Positions 35,040-48,773 of a DNA stretch of 64,000 nt are shown piece by piece (position 1 is the stretch's first letter; each line of letters opens with the position of its first letter). A program made the position numbers and the translations under genes. The DNA is from Gonocerus acuteangulatus (lineage: Eukaryota; Arthropoda; Insecta; Hemiptera; Coreidae). The notes beneath the pieces were generated by a model. The model was not told where the DNA came from. It made no database searches and saw only the letters and a list, made by a program, of their open reading frames with translations. The DNA lies in NCBI GenBank assembly GCA_946811695.1, contig OX328125.1:97040688-97104687 (forward strand), in the 5' to 3' direction.

Positions 35040-35393
35040 ACTCTATGAGGGACAAAATCACATTTTATTTCTAGTATTTCAAGATCAGCCATCATAGTGG
35101 AAATTAACCTCATTTAAAAATAATACTATGAAATAGATAATGTACGGTAACAGCTGTTCTGTTATCGTCCTAGCAACACATGCTGCCTTGGCTTGCCTGC
35201 TCAAAACCAACTAAAACTTTATATCCCCCTAAAAATACATAAAAATTCGAATATCAAAAAATCCTTTCTTAGTGAGTGCCTACGTTATATAGGGAGTGTC
35301 CATGCAAAATTTCAAATTTTTCTGTCGAGCGGTTTGGGCTGGGGAATGATAGGTCAGTGAGTGAGTGAGTGGTACTTGACAAATATATAGTAG
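35040..35393 (+). repeat. Direct repeat, copy 1
   Basis: About 355 nt repeated at 36200-36550: GGTAACAGCTGTTCTGTTAT, GGGAGTGTCCATGCAAAATT and a GTCAGTGAGTGAGTG tract ending near GACAAATATATAGTAGA. Confidence 0.75.
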
Positions 35394-36870
35394 ACTAGCT
35401 GAATACCCGTGCTTCGTCACGGCAGATAAGTAGTTATTTTATTGCGTTAAATAATGTTTCATTAAAATTACGTTACTATACAATTTTGTGCAGTTTATTA
35501 AAGCACGGTTCCCGTCATACTATATGTTATTCGATGGGCGTTAAAATTTAAAATTTATGTTTCCAAAAAGTTATTTGGAAACACCAATTATATTTGCGAG
35601 CATTACCAAGGTTATAGGCGAGGAGGCTGTGCAAGGGTTCCGGATATTATTGCCTCACCTAGAAAACTCTAAGGATAGGCTTACCATACATCACGGTTTG
35701 AACGGGACTGTCCCGGTATTTTGCAATTGTTTCGGTGTCCCGCCCGGTTTTATCAATGTCCCGAAAAAGGCTGTAAGATGTAAAAAGTAATGAATTCATG
35801 TTTATAAGAATCTTTTATAAATCGGTTACTTTTCTACAATCAACATTTTTACTACTGCTCACAGTGTCAAAGATATGAGAAGTAATCTAACTGTAAAACG
35901 CTGGAACTACCTGCACAGCGCTGCCAGCTGCCAGACACTACTATTTGGCTGAGAGATTTTTTTAAGAAAATCAAGTACCAAAAAAAGTTCCGTTCTTATT
36001 TTTAAGGTTTGGGTAGACTAACAGTTCAGGATCCCCCTTCCCTTTACTTGCTAGGCATAAAACTCACCATTTTGCTTTTAATTTGTACTGTTTTTATTCC
36101 CAACCCCCCCTGGTATGCCCATCCCATATTAATGTGTCTCGGTTTAACTCTCCAAAAATATGGCAAGCCTATCTGACGGGAACAGGGAGAAAAGAAACGC
36201 AATTAAAACTCTATGAGTGACAGTTTATTTCTAGTAATTCAAGGACTGCCATCATAGTGGAAATCAACCTCAATTAAAAATAATACGATGAAATAGATAA
36301 TGTACGGTAACAGCTGTTCTGTTATCGTCCGAGCAACGCTTGCTGCCTAGGCTTGCATGCTCTAACCAACTCAAACTTTAAACCCCTCTAAAAATACTTA
36401 AAAATTCGAATATCAAAAAATCCTTTCTTAGTGAGTGCCTACGTTATATAGGGAGTGTCCATGCAAAATTTCAAAATTTTCTGTCGAGCGGCTTGTGCTG
36501 GGCGATAGATAGGTCAGTGAGTGAGTGGTATTTGACAAATATATAGTAGATTTTATATATTAAATTCTTCACTATTTTGTACATTAAAAATTATTCCTTT
36601 GGGACATGCGTCCCGGGATAAGAATAAAAAAAAAAAAAAAAATCATTTCATTTCATATAGGTCTTGATTCGGGGAGTGTCATATGCTAGATCGTCTAGGA
36701 CTCACAGTTCATAGGTCACGGGTTCGAAAATGCAAACCCGAACAGTTACAGATTTGTGTTATTAGCTTTTGATATTACTTATTTGGTTTCCTATTTATTT
36801 ATTATTTTTTTTTTTTGGCTTTTCTAGATGCAGAAGTAGGTGTAGCATGGCACACCGGGTAACAGCTAGT
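35394..36870. mobile_element. Repeat family E with imperfect inverted ends
   Basis: Starts ACTAGCTGAATACCCGTG and ends in the reverse of ACTAGCTGTTACCCGGTG. Contains the second copy of the 355-nt repeat. No transposase seen, so the class is open. Confidence 0.45.
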
Positions 36871-37244
36871 ATATATTATATATTATATGCACAAATTTGA
36901 CCCGACGGTATTTTCGTTATTTCTTCGGGATCTGAATCGTGACTTTTTCTAGTCGGCACTTCCGGACTGAAGTCGACATAATAAACGGGTTTGCTCGCGC
37001 TAAAAACCTCTGAGGAATAACAGTGATACCACAACACCCAAGCTATTTCGCTATTAAATATAGGTCAGAATTTAAATCTACTAGATCCTTAATTATCACT
37101 AGGTCTCCATATTCCTCATGGTCGGTAATTAAATACATAATAAAATCGGGTGATTCATTAAAACTAAAATATCAATACTTTTGGAAGTGCAAGCTAAATA
37201 AAAACAGTGCGCATTTGTTAAATAAAAACACGCAAGCATGACAT

Positions 37245-37450
37245 AGTTAAAGCGATTCGGACTTTAGTTCTGTCATCAAAACGTGGGATTTAAAAAAAAA
37301 AGTAGTGGTAACCTTCAACCTGCCAGGATTTCTTAACCTTTTTTGACATATTTAAGAAAATCCGCTCGTCTGTGAATAAAATATTGTTTGTTTAATACTT
37401 GCTCAACGCTAAAATTGACTAACGTGTATGTAGCTATCTTAATGCGACGC
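37245..37450 (-). mobile_element. Helentron-like family C fragment
   Basis: ACCTTCAACCTGCCAGGATT and CGTCTGTGAATAAAATATTG body only. Confidence 0.4.
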
Positions 37451-37560
37451 AAATAGCCATTGAGGTGATAATTAAAAAAAAAATCAAATTTTTGGAAAAT
37501 CTATATTTTGGACGTTTCAGTGTGCTTTTTAGCAGGCTTCTTCGGTCAAATAATAAATAT
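37436..37560 (-). mobile_element. Penelope-like terminal fragment
   Basis: Minus strand reads CCGAAGAAGCCTGCT...GAAACGTCCAAAATATAG, parallel to the ends at 43417 and 54104. Confidence 0.5.
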
Positions 37561-37589
37561 CAACGTAACGTTTAATCAAAACGTTACGT

Positions 37590-37770
37590 TTCTGGGGGGG
37601 GGGCTTCAGCCCCCCCCCCAGAAATTTTGCTTTGACAGTAAAAATGTGTCCTAAAACCCTTAAAAATGAATTAAATAAGAAGTATTTTATATTAGGTGTA
37701 ATAGCTTTTTAGTTGCCTAAAACTATTCCAAGTTCTAAATTGTTTGTATTCCATACCCCGCAAAGGTTTT
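37590..37770. mobile_element. hAT-type MITE family D, truncated
   Basis: Central G/C palindrome and AAAACCCTTAAAAATGAATT body; termini missing. Confidence 0.55.
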
Positions 37771-37907
37771 TTTGATATTCGAATTTTTAATTATTTTTAG
37801 AGGGGTTTGAATTTTTAGTTTTAAAGAGAGCATGCTCGCCTAGGCAGCATGCGTTGCTAGGACGATAACAGAACAGCTGTTACCATACTGTGTCTTTTTC
37901 ATAGTAT

Positions 37908-38074
37908 TAAAGGTCGTGGGTTGTATACCCACTATGGGGTGGTGGCGTTTCTTTAGAAAAAAGAAAAGGCATCAGCCTTATCCTGGCTACAAAAGGATAG
38001 AAACCAATAGATAACCCGTTCTTAAATTCTTTGTCAATAATAATAATATATGGACGTTAAAATTTAAATAATTA
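37908..38074 (+). mobile_element. tRNA-derived SINE family F, 5'-truncated
   Basis: GGTCGTGGGTTGTATACCCA (B-box region), GGGGTGGTGGCG, AAAAGGCATCAGCCTTATCC and a tail GGACGTTAAAATTTAAATAA. Lies just before OR gene 2. Confidence 0.65.
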
Positions 38075-38215
38075 AGTGATCAAATAAAACAATAGCTTTG
38101 TTCATGTTTTCTAATTTCTACTACCACCCAAACAAGAAATAAATTAAGTTTTTGTTTTCAGATAGCCAAAAATGGAGCAGATTGCTTGATTAAAATATAC
38201 AAATTGGATAGCAGA

Positions 38216-38484
38216 ATGATGGAAAAGACAAAAACTTCCTCAAGAAATGTTTATGAAAACCAAAAATGGCTCTTGCTACTTTCTGGATTTGGAGAATCAA
38301 GAAGTCCTCTGTACATCTCGTACATAGTATTTCTGGCTGTACTACAATTATATGGATTCTTAATGTCCATCATGGCAGTTCCTCTTGTAGCTCCAGACAA
38401 AGTGTTGATAGTTCTAGCTGTACATGTTACATTGATTTCTATATTTGGCGGAGCCATTTTTGCCAGCAGGCTCATTGCTTACAG
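38216..38484 (+). CDS. OR gene 2 coding exon 1
   Basis: Starts at the first of two adjacent ATGs and ends at the donor TACAG|GTACGG in phase 2. It encodes the N-terminus, TM1 and TM2. AVPLVAPDK.LIVLAVHVTL is shared with gene 1. Confidence 0.87.
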
Positions 38485-38593
38485 GTACGGTATTATTTGA
38501 TTTTGGATTTAAAATATTACTATTTTCCGAAAACATTCAGCTATTCAGGTTGCACTCATGACCTAGTATACGGAAAATAACCCCCATAAATAA

Positions 38594-38649
<56 letters not shown>

Positions 38650-41600
38650 TTAGAATTAGAATTAAGAACGGGTGCCCGGAGGAAACCCGGAAAGAACTGC
38701 ACCTTGGCCTAAAGGCCTATTGTGCCACCCGACAAGCCTGCCTTTTACACCAAAAGGCCCGTATCGGTCATGAACCTTAAGAGAGTCCTAAGGTTCAATT
38801 CAGGTAACCTTCTAGGGTCGTCTATGAAGTCTGCACCAAAATGCAGGTATCTCTTCGCTGCAAGTGCTGGTCATCTGCATATGATGTGGTACGGCGTCTC
38901 ATCGTCTTCAAGGCACAGTCTGCACCATGTAGTTCTAGTCAGCCCCATGGAGTAGAGGTGCCGGTGCATTCTGCAGTGACCTTTAAGAAGAGCTGTTACT
39001 AGTCTTACCTTAGACCTGCACAGATTAAGGAGAGCCTCCGTCCTCTTCTTGTCCAGAAAGGAAAGGAATAGCTTCGCCTGTCTCTGGGTGGAGCTGTTAC
39101 ACCACTTCCTACTATGCTCAGCTTCCGCCCACCTTCTAATACTTAATATGGCCAGATTATATATATATATATTAATTCTTGTGAAAGATGACCCGATATA
39201 TATTTTCCACTTTTTCTTGTTTGTTTTTCTGGCAGGGGGTCGATAAAGCAGTACACTCTTTTTTCATATTAACCGCTTTATTTGTTATGTTTCGCCCGAC
39301 ATGTTTCGTGTCTTTTCGCACCTCTTCAGGGGCTTTCCTTATCTAGAAGTCCTCTTCTTAGAGTCCGTAGTACTACGCCTGACTCAAGCTAGACAACATG
39401 ACGAGAGGACTTCTTGATAAGGAAAGCCCCTGAAGAGGTGCGAAAAGGCACGAAACATGTCGGGCGAAACATAACAAATAAAGCGGTTTTTATGAAAAAA
39501 GAGTGTACTGCTTTATCGACCCCCTGCCAGAAAAACAAACAAGAAAAAGGGGAATATATATCCTTTAGTGCCTCTTCAACTACAAAATTTATAATATACG
39601 CATACGCAAAACACGGAATATGCTTTTTTCACCTGAAGACATCTTTATGGCAACCAACATTGAACTGGCATTATCTGTTACAGCTGCACGAATTTTCGAT
39701 TGTAGAATATCCCATTTTTTTATATTAATGGGTTTCCACTATGTAATTAGCGGTATGCATTTCACTTAATTCGCGAGCTGTAAGATAAAACATACATTTT
39801 ATAATTTTCTACAAAATATACTGTATAATATCATGGCCCCCTTAACCCATTAAGTAGCCAATTTTTATTTTTTGGAATTTTTTAATAAAATTCTAACAGT
39901 GTTTATATATCTTACAATAGTCTATACACAAAATTTAAATCAATTCCAACAATTACTTCCTGAAATATTAACTGTCCTATATATAGGACGCTGCTCCCTT
40001 TGGGGCATGTTACGGCAATATTACTGAAATATAATGCATAACAAATATTTTATTTATTTTCATATATTTTTACATAAAATAGAATGGCTGAATATAACAA
40101 CACATATATACAAATAAATCACATATATTCCAGGATTGTAAACATTATTTATGAATGAAATTTTGGAAAACAATTTGTACTAAGTGTTATACACTTTGGT
40201 CGTATTGCATTTTGTGCAAAATTTCAAAGGTTTTCCTTTGCAATCAGCAAATTGACATCTCTGTGTCTTTTCTCTCTGCCAAATGAGCAGGCCCTTCCGT
40301 CTAGCCTCACACTCTCCAACACTTAGGCTCTGGTACATCTTGAAGGCAGTGGTCTTCCAACACTCTTACGTGCATTTGCTCCTAGCTGCAAATATGTAAC
40401 CGCAATCATCCTGCGAACGTTCTTTAGGCTTTTCTTTTCTTTTGAAATATTATTATATAATACAAAAGTATTTATATCTGCCATGTCAATAACTCGTGAA
40501 AGTTGGGCAGTACCATTTCTTTCCCATTATTGCAATGGTTTGTTTTTCTAATAACCAGTCGTGAAGGCCAATGCCTCCCATGAAGTGATTGCAATGCCCT
40601 ATAACAGCTGGTGGATTTAATTTCTTCATATCATTTATGTTACCTTACGGTTAGTCATCCGAAAGATTTAGTTCAACAGTGCCAGGAATGTCAATAAGAA
40701 ATGGTGGTCCGAGTTCTTCATCGTCTATTTCCTCTTGGTCCATGTCTTCCAGGAAATATCTGATGGTAATGCTAATATATCAGCTCCTATTTCGAGAATA
40801 AATAGGGCACAGCATCCTTTGTTGTTTTGAAAACTGAAGGAATAGACGTGTTCTACACAGTGAAAAAAATATACTCATAGTAGCAGCGTCCTATTTATGG
40901 TATACATGGTACCTACTACGTAATAAATACAAAAAACCTCATATTATCGTATTTTGATCTAACGCAGGAACAGGATACAGTCCCTCTAGTGGTAGAAAGC
41001 GCTCCTTGCGGCGGCTTTGTGAACCTACGTCTGGCGGGCTTTTCTATTGAAATATATTACAAAGTAAACCCTCCCTTTCCGATTGACCGATTCAGCTCAT
41101 TTTTACAACACTTCTTTCCCATGAGTTACCCACGACGTATACCGCGTTTCGTTACAATACAGCAGATATTACGACCGGTATGAGTACATTAGTAATTTGG
41201 GTCCAGAGTAAACCCCCCCTCCTAATGAACCGATTTAGTTTAATTTTACAACACATATTTATCTGTACATTACCACTACGAATACCGAGTTTCGTCGAAA
41301 TATACCAAAAATCACGGCTGGTAGTGGCGAATTGGTATTGTGGGTCCGGAGTAAACCCCCCTCCTAATGAACCGATTTAGTTTATTTTTCCAACACATAT
41401 TTACCTGTGGATTACCACTACGAATACAGAGTTTCGTCGAAATATACCAAAAATAACGGCTGGTAGTGGCGAATTGGTATTGTGGGTCCAGAGTAAACCC
41501 CCCCTCCTAATGAACCGATTTAGTTCATTTTTATATCTCACTTTTCTCTCTATATTACCACTACGAATGCCAAGTTTCGTTGAAATATAACAAATATTAC

Positions 41601-41762
41601 TGCTGACATGGTCAAATTAGTGTTTTGGGTTCGGGGTAAACCCCCCCTCCGGTGGACCGACTTTGGTGGTTAACGAACTCGTTCAATCGTTTGCTAATTG
41701 AATGCTATATACCAAGTTTCGTGACGAAAAAACAAAAACTCTGGCCGCTATCGTGTTAACAG

Positions 41763-41804
<42 letters not shown>

Positions 41805-44800
41805 TTTAACGGGGGTCATTTTCGGTGTCTACTAGGTAGGATCGATAAAGATTTGAAGAAATTTTTCAAAAATTCCGTCATGAGTCCAACCTCAATAGCT
41901 ACTTTCCTTCGGAGGAAAGTGCTAATTAGATGAAAATATATTTTCAATAAACTATTACATATAATAATATTTTCAACAGTTCTAATTCAGAAAATAAAAG
42001 AAAAAGTTACTTACCAATTTGTTTTTAGGAATAAGACACAAAGAAAATAAGGAATTAGGGAGCAGTTGTGAAACACTACTTTATTATCCCACAGCTCAGA
42101 GAATACTGAAAGAATGTGGGTCTAAACACTTGGAAATCTTAGACTGACATGTCTTGAGATGATATTAGGGTGAAGGGAAGTTATTCTGCAAAAAGTTGTT
42201 AATGGAAGGATACCCAAGGGGCATGGTAAAAATCTAGGTGGGAGGTCGGGAGAGTATTTGGAAAATATTAGCGTACAGCGTACATAGGAGAAATGCCTTG
42301 TTGGTCAGTTTTGTAGTTTATATTGTTTTTGTTTAAGTTTATGTGTACACATTCCGAGATCTGTAGTCTTTTTTTGTTTCGTTGTGTCGAAAGAATTTTC
42401 GTGTCGTCGAAGTTAAAAGTGTGTTTTTGTGTAATGGCGTGTTTTGCAAGTGCAGATACACCATTACAGGAAGGGGTTTGGCAAGGGACTTGGTAAACAC
42501 AACGGGTGGTTTGTTCAAAAGGGATGGGATCTTTGAGTTTGGTATAGAGGGTTTTGAGTTTGTTGGAACAAACCACCCGTTGTGTTTACCAAGTCCCTTG
42601 CCAAACCCCTTCCTGTAATGGTGTATTCATTGGAGAAACAATAAATGACATTCACTCACGTCTTACACAACATAAACGAACCATCACTAATAAAGAAATA
42701 GATAAATCTGCACTTGCAAAACACGCCATTACACAAAAACACACTTTTAACTTCGACGACACGAAAATTCTTTCTACACAACGAAACAAAAAAAGACTAC
42801 AGATCTCGGAATGTGTACACATAAACTTAAACAAAAACAATATAAACTACAAAACTGACCAACAAGGCATTTCTCCTATGTACGCTAATATTTTCCAAAT
42901 ACTCTCCCGACCTCCCACCTAGATTTTTACCATGCCCCTTGGGTATCCTTCCATTAACACCTTTTTCTCCTTTCCTGTCATAAAATGTCATAAACAGGCC
43001 TTTTGATCCTTACCGACATTTCTCCCACCACCTGCTGTTTTCAGCTACATATACCCCAGTAGATTTCTTTTTCCTTAGACACTTTCACAATGGTTACTTA
43101 ATTGCCAACATTCTTCCTCTGCCGCTCGGCATTTCCATTGGTATGTAGTATCTTATTTCTTTGTAAAATTTATTAATGTTACTATTAGCTACTATATTTG
43201 TCGTTGGTATGTAGTTTCTTATTTCTTTGTAAAATCAATTAATGTTACTAATTACTATTAAAATCAATTATTGTACCTATTTACTTTTTCATTCTACTCA
43301 TACTAAGAATTTAAGACGATATGTTCTTTTATAAGTTAATGGTATCTATAGTTCTGTTACCTATCACAATTATATTTTTTTTGTTTTTGTATTAATTTCT
43401 TTTTTTGTCATTTTAGCTGACGAAGGCTACCAATGAGTAGCCGAAACGTCAGAAATATAGATTTTTTAAAACAAAATCATATTGAGGTTTATTTAGCCGA
43501 ATCCCAACCATTCCATCTTTACTTATCACCTCGACGGCTAACTATCTAATCATCATAACAAGTAATTTTGTTTCGATACCGAGTAAGTAACGCAAGAATT
43601 ATTCGATGCTATTAGTACTTGGTATCGGATCAAAAGTATCGAGTACTTACTCGTATTTACTATTATTGGAACATCCCTACTGACCACACTAACGTCCTAG
43701 TGTGTCGTATGGTCTTGAACAAGATACTTTTTGATTTACACTATAATCATTTTATTCAAGTCGTTTACCTAAATAAACTCATACCTACCTTTCAGTAATC
43801 AAAATATTAATCTTTTGAGACCCAAAAGAACTTGATTTGTCCATTTGGATCTAAGTTACAACCCTTTTAATGTAAGACTTTTCTCAAATTGTTGCGTTTT
43901 AATTGTTTGAAAGAACTCACAGATTGTTTGCATTAGAAAACATATTAAATACTCAAATTTAAGCAAACGTTTGAGAGAAGTCATATAATCAAAGAGCTGT
44001 AACCTGGCTTTAAATTGACCAATCGTGTTCGTTGGGTTCTCAAAAAAAATGAATTTTTTAGCACTGCAAGGCAGCACACAGAAAATGGTGTATTTTGGTT
44101 AACGACTAGCATAAAAAGATTTTAGTGTACAATACCCGTAATTATGAGTTTTGGAGTGTTCGGTTATAACCAAGAGGTGCTAGGGTTTTTCTGATCCCTG
44201 ATTCGGATTCAGTGACCCCAAAAACATATGGCACTAGTCTGTATCGTACAAATAAACTAAATCTGTGACAGCGTATTCAGTATTGTGCTGTGGCCGCCGG
44301 ATTTTCCCCTTTACGGTTAATTAAACGCTGGGCGTACCTAGGGACGGCCTGGGATGACGAGTCTGAACCCCAAACGATGCCACTTTACATTAAAATGGTT
44401 AGTCGTCCGAGGTTCGAGATAGGTTCCTCCAGAAAATGGGAAAAGCAGCCCCCTCCCCAGATATCAACCTATATATCTAAGAGCATGTGATTCCGTTTCT
44501 CTCTATATATATTATAATATAAGCAGAGTAATATTTCTTCTATTGCAGATCTGTGAACAAAACCACTAATATGATAATATCTGGAGTTTATGACTATGAA
44601 AATGAAGAAATTGACGAAAAACTAACAAATATGAGAGCTCAAATTGATAATGAAATGAGGGCCATATCGAATTTTCTTCTCATTTCATTTTCTTCTGGTG
44701 GTCTTTTCAATCTTGGACTATTCCCTTTGACGCAATTTATTTTCTACGAAGACACCAACGAGAATGAAATATTCAATCCATACCTCCCTCCATTCTTCTT

Positions 44801-47800
44801 CTACATGCCTTTCAACACTAGGACCTTCATAGGATATTGCTTCGGGTACGTCCTGACAACCATCTGGGCTGGATCCATGTACGTCGTTATAGAGTCGTTC
44901 GGTGTTGTGTATATACATTGCGCTGTTCAGCTTAAAGGACAACTGAAGATATTGAACTACTCTCTGATGAACATCCGCAACAGGGCGTATTCCATGTTCA
45001 GAAAGACTAATCCCACAAAGAAGTACTCAGAAGAGGAATTATACGAGAAAGAAGAGTTCCAAACTTGTTTGTACTCCTGTTTCAGGGCAAATATCAGACA
45101 TCATCAAGCACTTTTGAGGTGAGTACTTCCATTCAAAATTATAAAGGCTGTTCTGTGTATTGTTAACTCTGCAAATAAGGCATTAATATCTTCCGTTGGC
45201 AAAGCCATTGTCAATATCATCCGTTGACAAAACCTGGTTTCGAGATAAAGGGAGGCCTCATTTTATGGATACATTGTATCGTGCCCACTCACGCCACCAA
45301 ACGTTTGTCACTTTTGTGTTACGCCACCTTGTTGTTAACTGAATAATATACGTTAATGTATAATCAGTGTTGGGCAAAACTAACGTTAGTAAACTAAACT
45401 AACGTTAGTTTTCCCTAACTAAAACTAAACTAATGTTATATTTTTAGTTTTAGTTTTAGTTTAGTTTTAGATTAGTATAATTATTAATCATATGGACTCC
45501 GTTTTTAGTAATGCAATTAGTTTAGTTTAGTAAAAGAGACCTAAATTTGTGATTTTAGTTTAGTTTTAGTTTTTAGTTAACTAATTTAGTTTATCAAAGA
45601 ACATATGTTTTCAAATTACGAGAAAAACCCACTATTTCTTATTCTTAAGCAAGTTCTATTAGTTTTAATAATTTACTTAATTATCGAAATAACATATGAT
45701 TTATATTAATTCATGTTATTTTAGTAAAACTAAACTAAACTAAACTAAACTAAATTTTTAGTTTAGTTTTTAGTCAATTCCCAAAGATTTAGTTTTAGTT
45801 TTAGTTTAGTTAAAATCCATTAATTAGTAAAATTTTAGTTTTAGTTTTTTTTTAGGTTGCAATTTTTAGTTTAGTTTTAGTTTACTCCAAAAAGTGAATT
45901 TAGTTTTAATTTTAGTTTTAGTTTTTAGTTTTGCCCAATATTGTGTATAATGACATAATATTTATAACAGAATTAAGTCATGTTCTATTCCACATATTTC
46001 TGACCAATTAATTACGTATATTCACTCTTAGCAGTTTCCTCCGAATTGTTGGGTTGGGTTGGTAGTTTAAGGGCAGAAAACTGCTTGGTCATCTCCGCCC
46101 TAGTTGTGTTTAATTGTGCAAGATTAATGTTGCAAGGATGGAGAGTGTTTTCAGTATTGTGTGTTTGAGATAATGTTGTGTTACTAAAGTTGTATTTGTG
46201 CGAATCTAACTTTGGAAAAAAGAGAAATTATTGTTGTTAAAAAATTGCAGGGATATAAGGAAAGTAGCTATTGAGGTTGCACTCATGACGGAATTTTTGA
46301 AAAATTTCTTCCAATCTTTATCGATCCTACCTAGTAGACACCAAAAATGACCCCAGTTAAAATTTGTATATATATGCTTATTTGTGTCCATTAACACGAT
46401 ACAGGCCAGAGTTTTTGTTTTTTCGCCACGAAACGTGGAATGTAGTATTCTCCCATCAAACGATTGAACAAAATCGGTCCATTTGGAGGGGTAAATTTTT
46501 ATTATTTATTTATTTATTTATCGCACCGCATCTATGGCGAAGTGCATTTTTTCTGTCTTTTCAGTAGAGGGCGATGTAAAGTAGGTTTAGTCGAGCATAT
46601 TCCTAGAACATGTTCTTATATAATAATTTTAAAATATTTTAACCAGATATTTTGACTTGGTATTTACTTAGATGTTGTTGTAAATGTTAATGTCCTTTAA
46701 ATGTTTGAGTATTGTATCAATGTGGTGGCTGTCATCTCCAAGGAGTTCTGTCAGGTCTATAGGTACATCAAGGTTCTGTCTTAAATAGCAGTTAGTCAGT
46801 ATATGCTTGATTGTCAGTTCTGAGTTACATGTTCGGCACGTCGGTTTGTCCTTGTTAGACATTAGGTACTCGTGAGTCACACGACTGTGGCCGATATGAC
46901 TTCTGGCTAATATGACTTCTTCGCGTCGTGATTTTCTGTGTGACGAAGGCCATTCTTTTACCGTGAACTTCACCGTCCTCAGTTTGTTCTCTGTTGTGTT
47001 AGTCCAATCCAGTTGCCAGTAGTGTAATATTGTTAGGTCAGTGTAACGTATTACGTCTTCATAGTACGAGTCGAGTGGTTCGTAAGTTTGTTCTTCTGTT
47101 GCAAGTTTGGCTTGTCGGTCAGCAATTGTGTTTAGTCTTAAGTTTTCATGTCCCGGTAGCCACCACAGAGTTACATGTTTACCAGAAGCATTTAGGTTGT
47201 TATTTCTATACATGTGGGATGTGTCGTGTATATAATTTGTAAGCATTGCAGTGAACTCAAAGAGTCACTACAAATGATGATGTGTGTTTGTTGTGTTGAT
47301 GGCAGACTCTTCAACGCGAGGAGAATGGCTTGCAGTTCTGCTCCAAGGATGCTAACATTTGGTGGAAGTTTTTTCCTGTACACACCATCTTGCAAGATTG
47401 CAGCTGCTCCTACACCGTGTTCTGTTATTGAGCCACCCGTGTAAAGAATTAGGGAGTTTTTGTATTCTGAAGTGAATTTTGTGAAGTACTGTTTGTATAG
47501 TAAATTTGTAGCTGGGTTTGTCTTTTTGAATTTGGTGAGTGTCATGTCTATGTTGAAATTACGTATTGTCCATGGAGGTGTTCTTGAATGTATGTGGTCA
47601 TACATTCAAGAACACCTCCACATCTTATACTACATCTTATAATAAATGGTCGGATATGATTTCTTTTTGTTCATAATTCTCGGTATACGCATTCTGTATT
47701 ATGCCACTTACACATGAAGTAGGAGGATAAGCCTTCATTTTACAAAGATATCGCTCCATTAGCATATTTCTCCTTATATGTAAAGGAGGTTCTCCTGCTT

Positions 47801-48722
47801 CTGCAAGCATACTTATAACTGGACTAGACCTGAATGCCCCTAGCGATAATCGAATACCGGTGTTGTGAATTATGTTGAGCATGTTAAGAGTAGTGGGTTT
47901 AGCAGACGAGTACGCAACGCATCCATAATCCAGGATAGATCTGGTGAAACTACGATAGACGGTTAGCATTACTTTCCTGCTTGCTCCCCATTTTGCTATG
48001 AGGAACAGTGTTGTGCTTAATACACTATAAATCGGAAAATATATCGGAATAACGATGCTATTAGCCCAGCTTTCAGGGACTGTTCCTGAGGCATATATTG
48101 AGTTCATAACATGTAATAATTGAGAGAGACAGTTATTGGGTAGGTGTTTGAGCATTGAGTATGTTATATTGTCGGGTCCTGGTGAGCTGTCGTTAGTGTG
48201 TTTTAGTACTTGCTGGAGTTCCTCAAGGCAGAATGGATCGTTAAGACAGTTCATTTCATCGTCAGTATTTTCGAAGGTAAATGTATTACGTAGCATGTAT
48301 TCTTCATAAGCGTCGTTGTTTTCTGGAGCCTTCGACATGTCACTGAAGTGTCTGCCGAGAGTATTCGTGATGTCAGTAGAGTCGGTTAGTATTGTGTTAT
48401 GGATTTTCAGTCCTGATATGGGTCTTCTATACTTTTTTTTATTAATTTTATTAAGATTATCCCACATCGTTTTAGTCGTTGTTTGTGAGTTTATTGTTGT
48501 TAAGAAGTCTATCCAGCTTTGTCTCTTACTCTCTATTATTACATGTCTGCAGATAGCTTTTGCCTTTTAGCGCGGTTCCTCCCTCCCCCATAGGGAGGAA
48601 CCCCGCTTATAAGGTTGATACAATGAAACAATCCGGAAGTGCCGACTAGAAAATTTTGCGTTTCAGAACCCCTAGAAACCGAAAATAACGGTGGTTCAAA
48701 TTTGTATATATATATATGTATA

Positions 48723-48773
<51 letters not shown>

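Larger units (their letters stand above)
39171..39560. repeat. Palindrome of two hammerhead repeats
   Basis: Arms 39200-39355 and 39400-39540 are near-perfect inverted copies (GGGGGTCGATAAAGCAGTAC and so on) around a 45-nt centre. Short TA tracts lie on both sides. Confidence 0.8.
42198..42958. repeat. Inverted repeat of a Penelope-like GIY-YIG region
   Basis: Arms 42198-42515 and 42566-42958 are near-identical reverse complements. The left arm lacks 81 nt present in the right arm and has a small AGCGTAC duplication. Confidence 0.85.
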
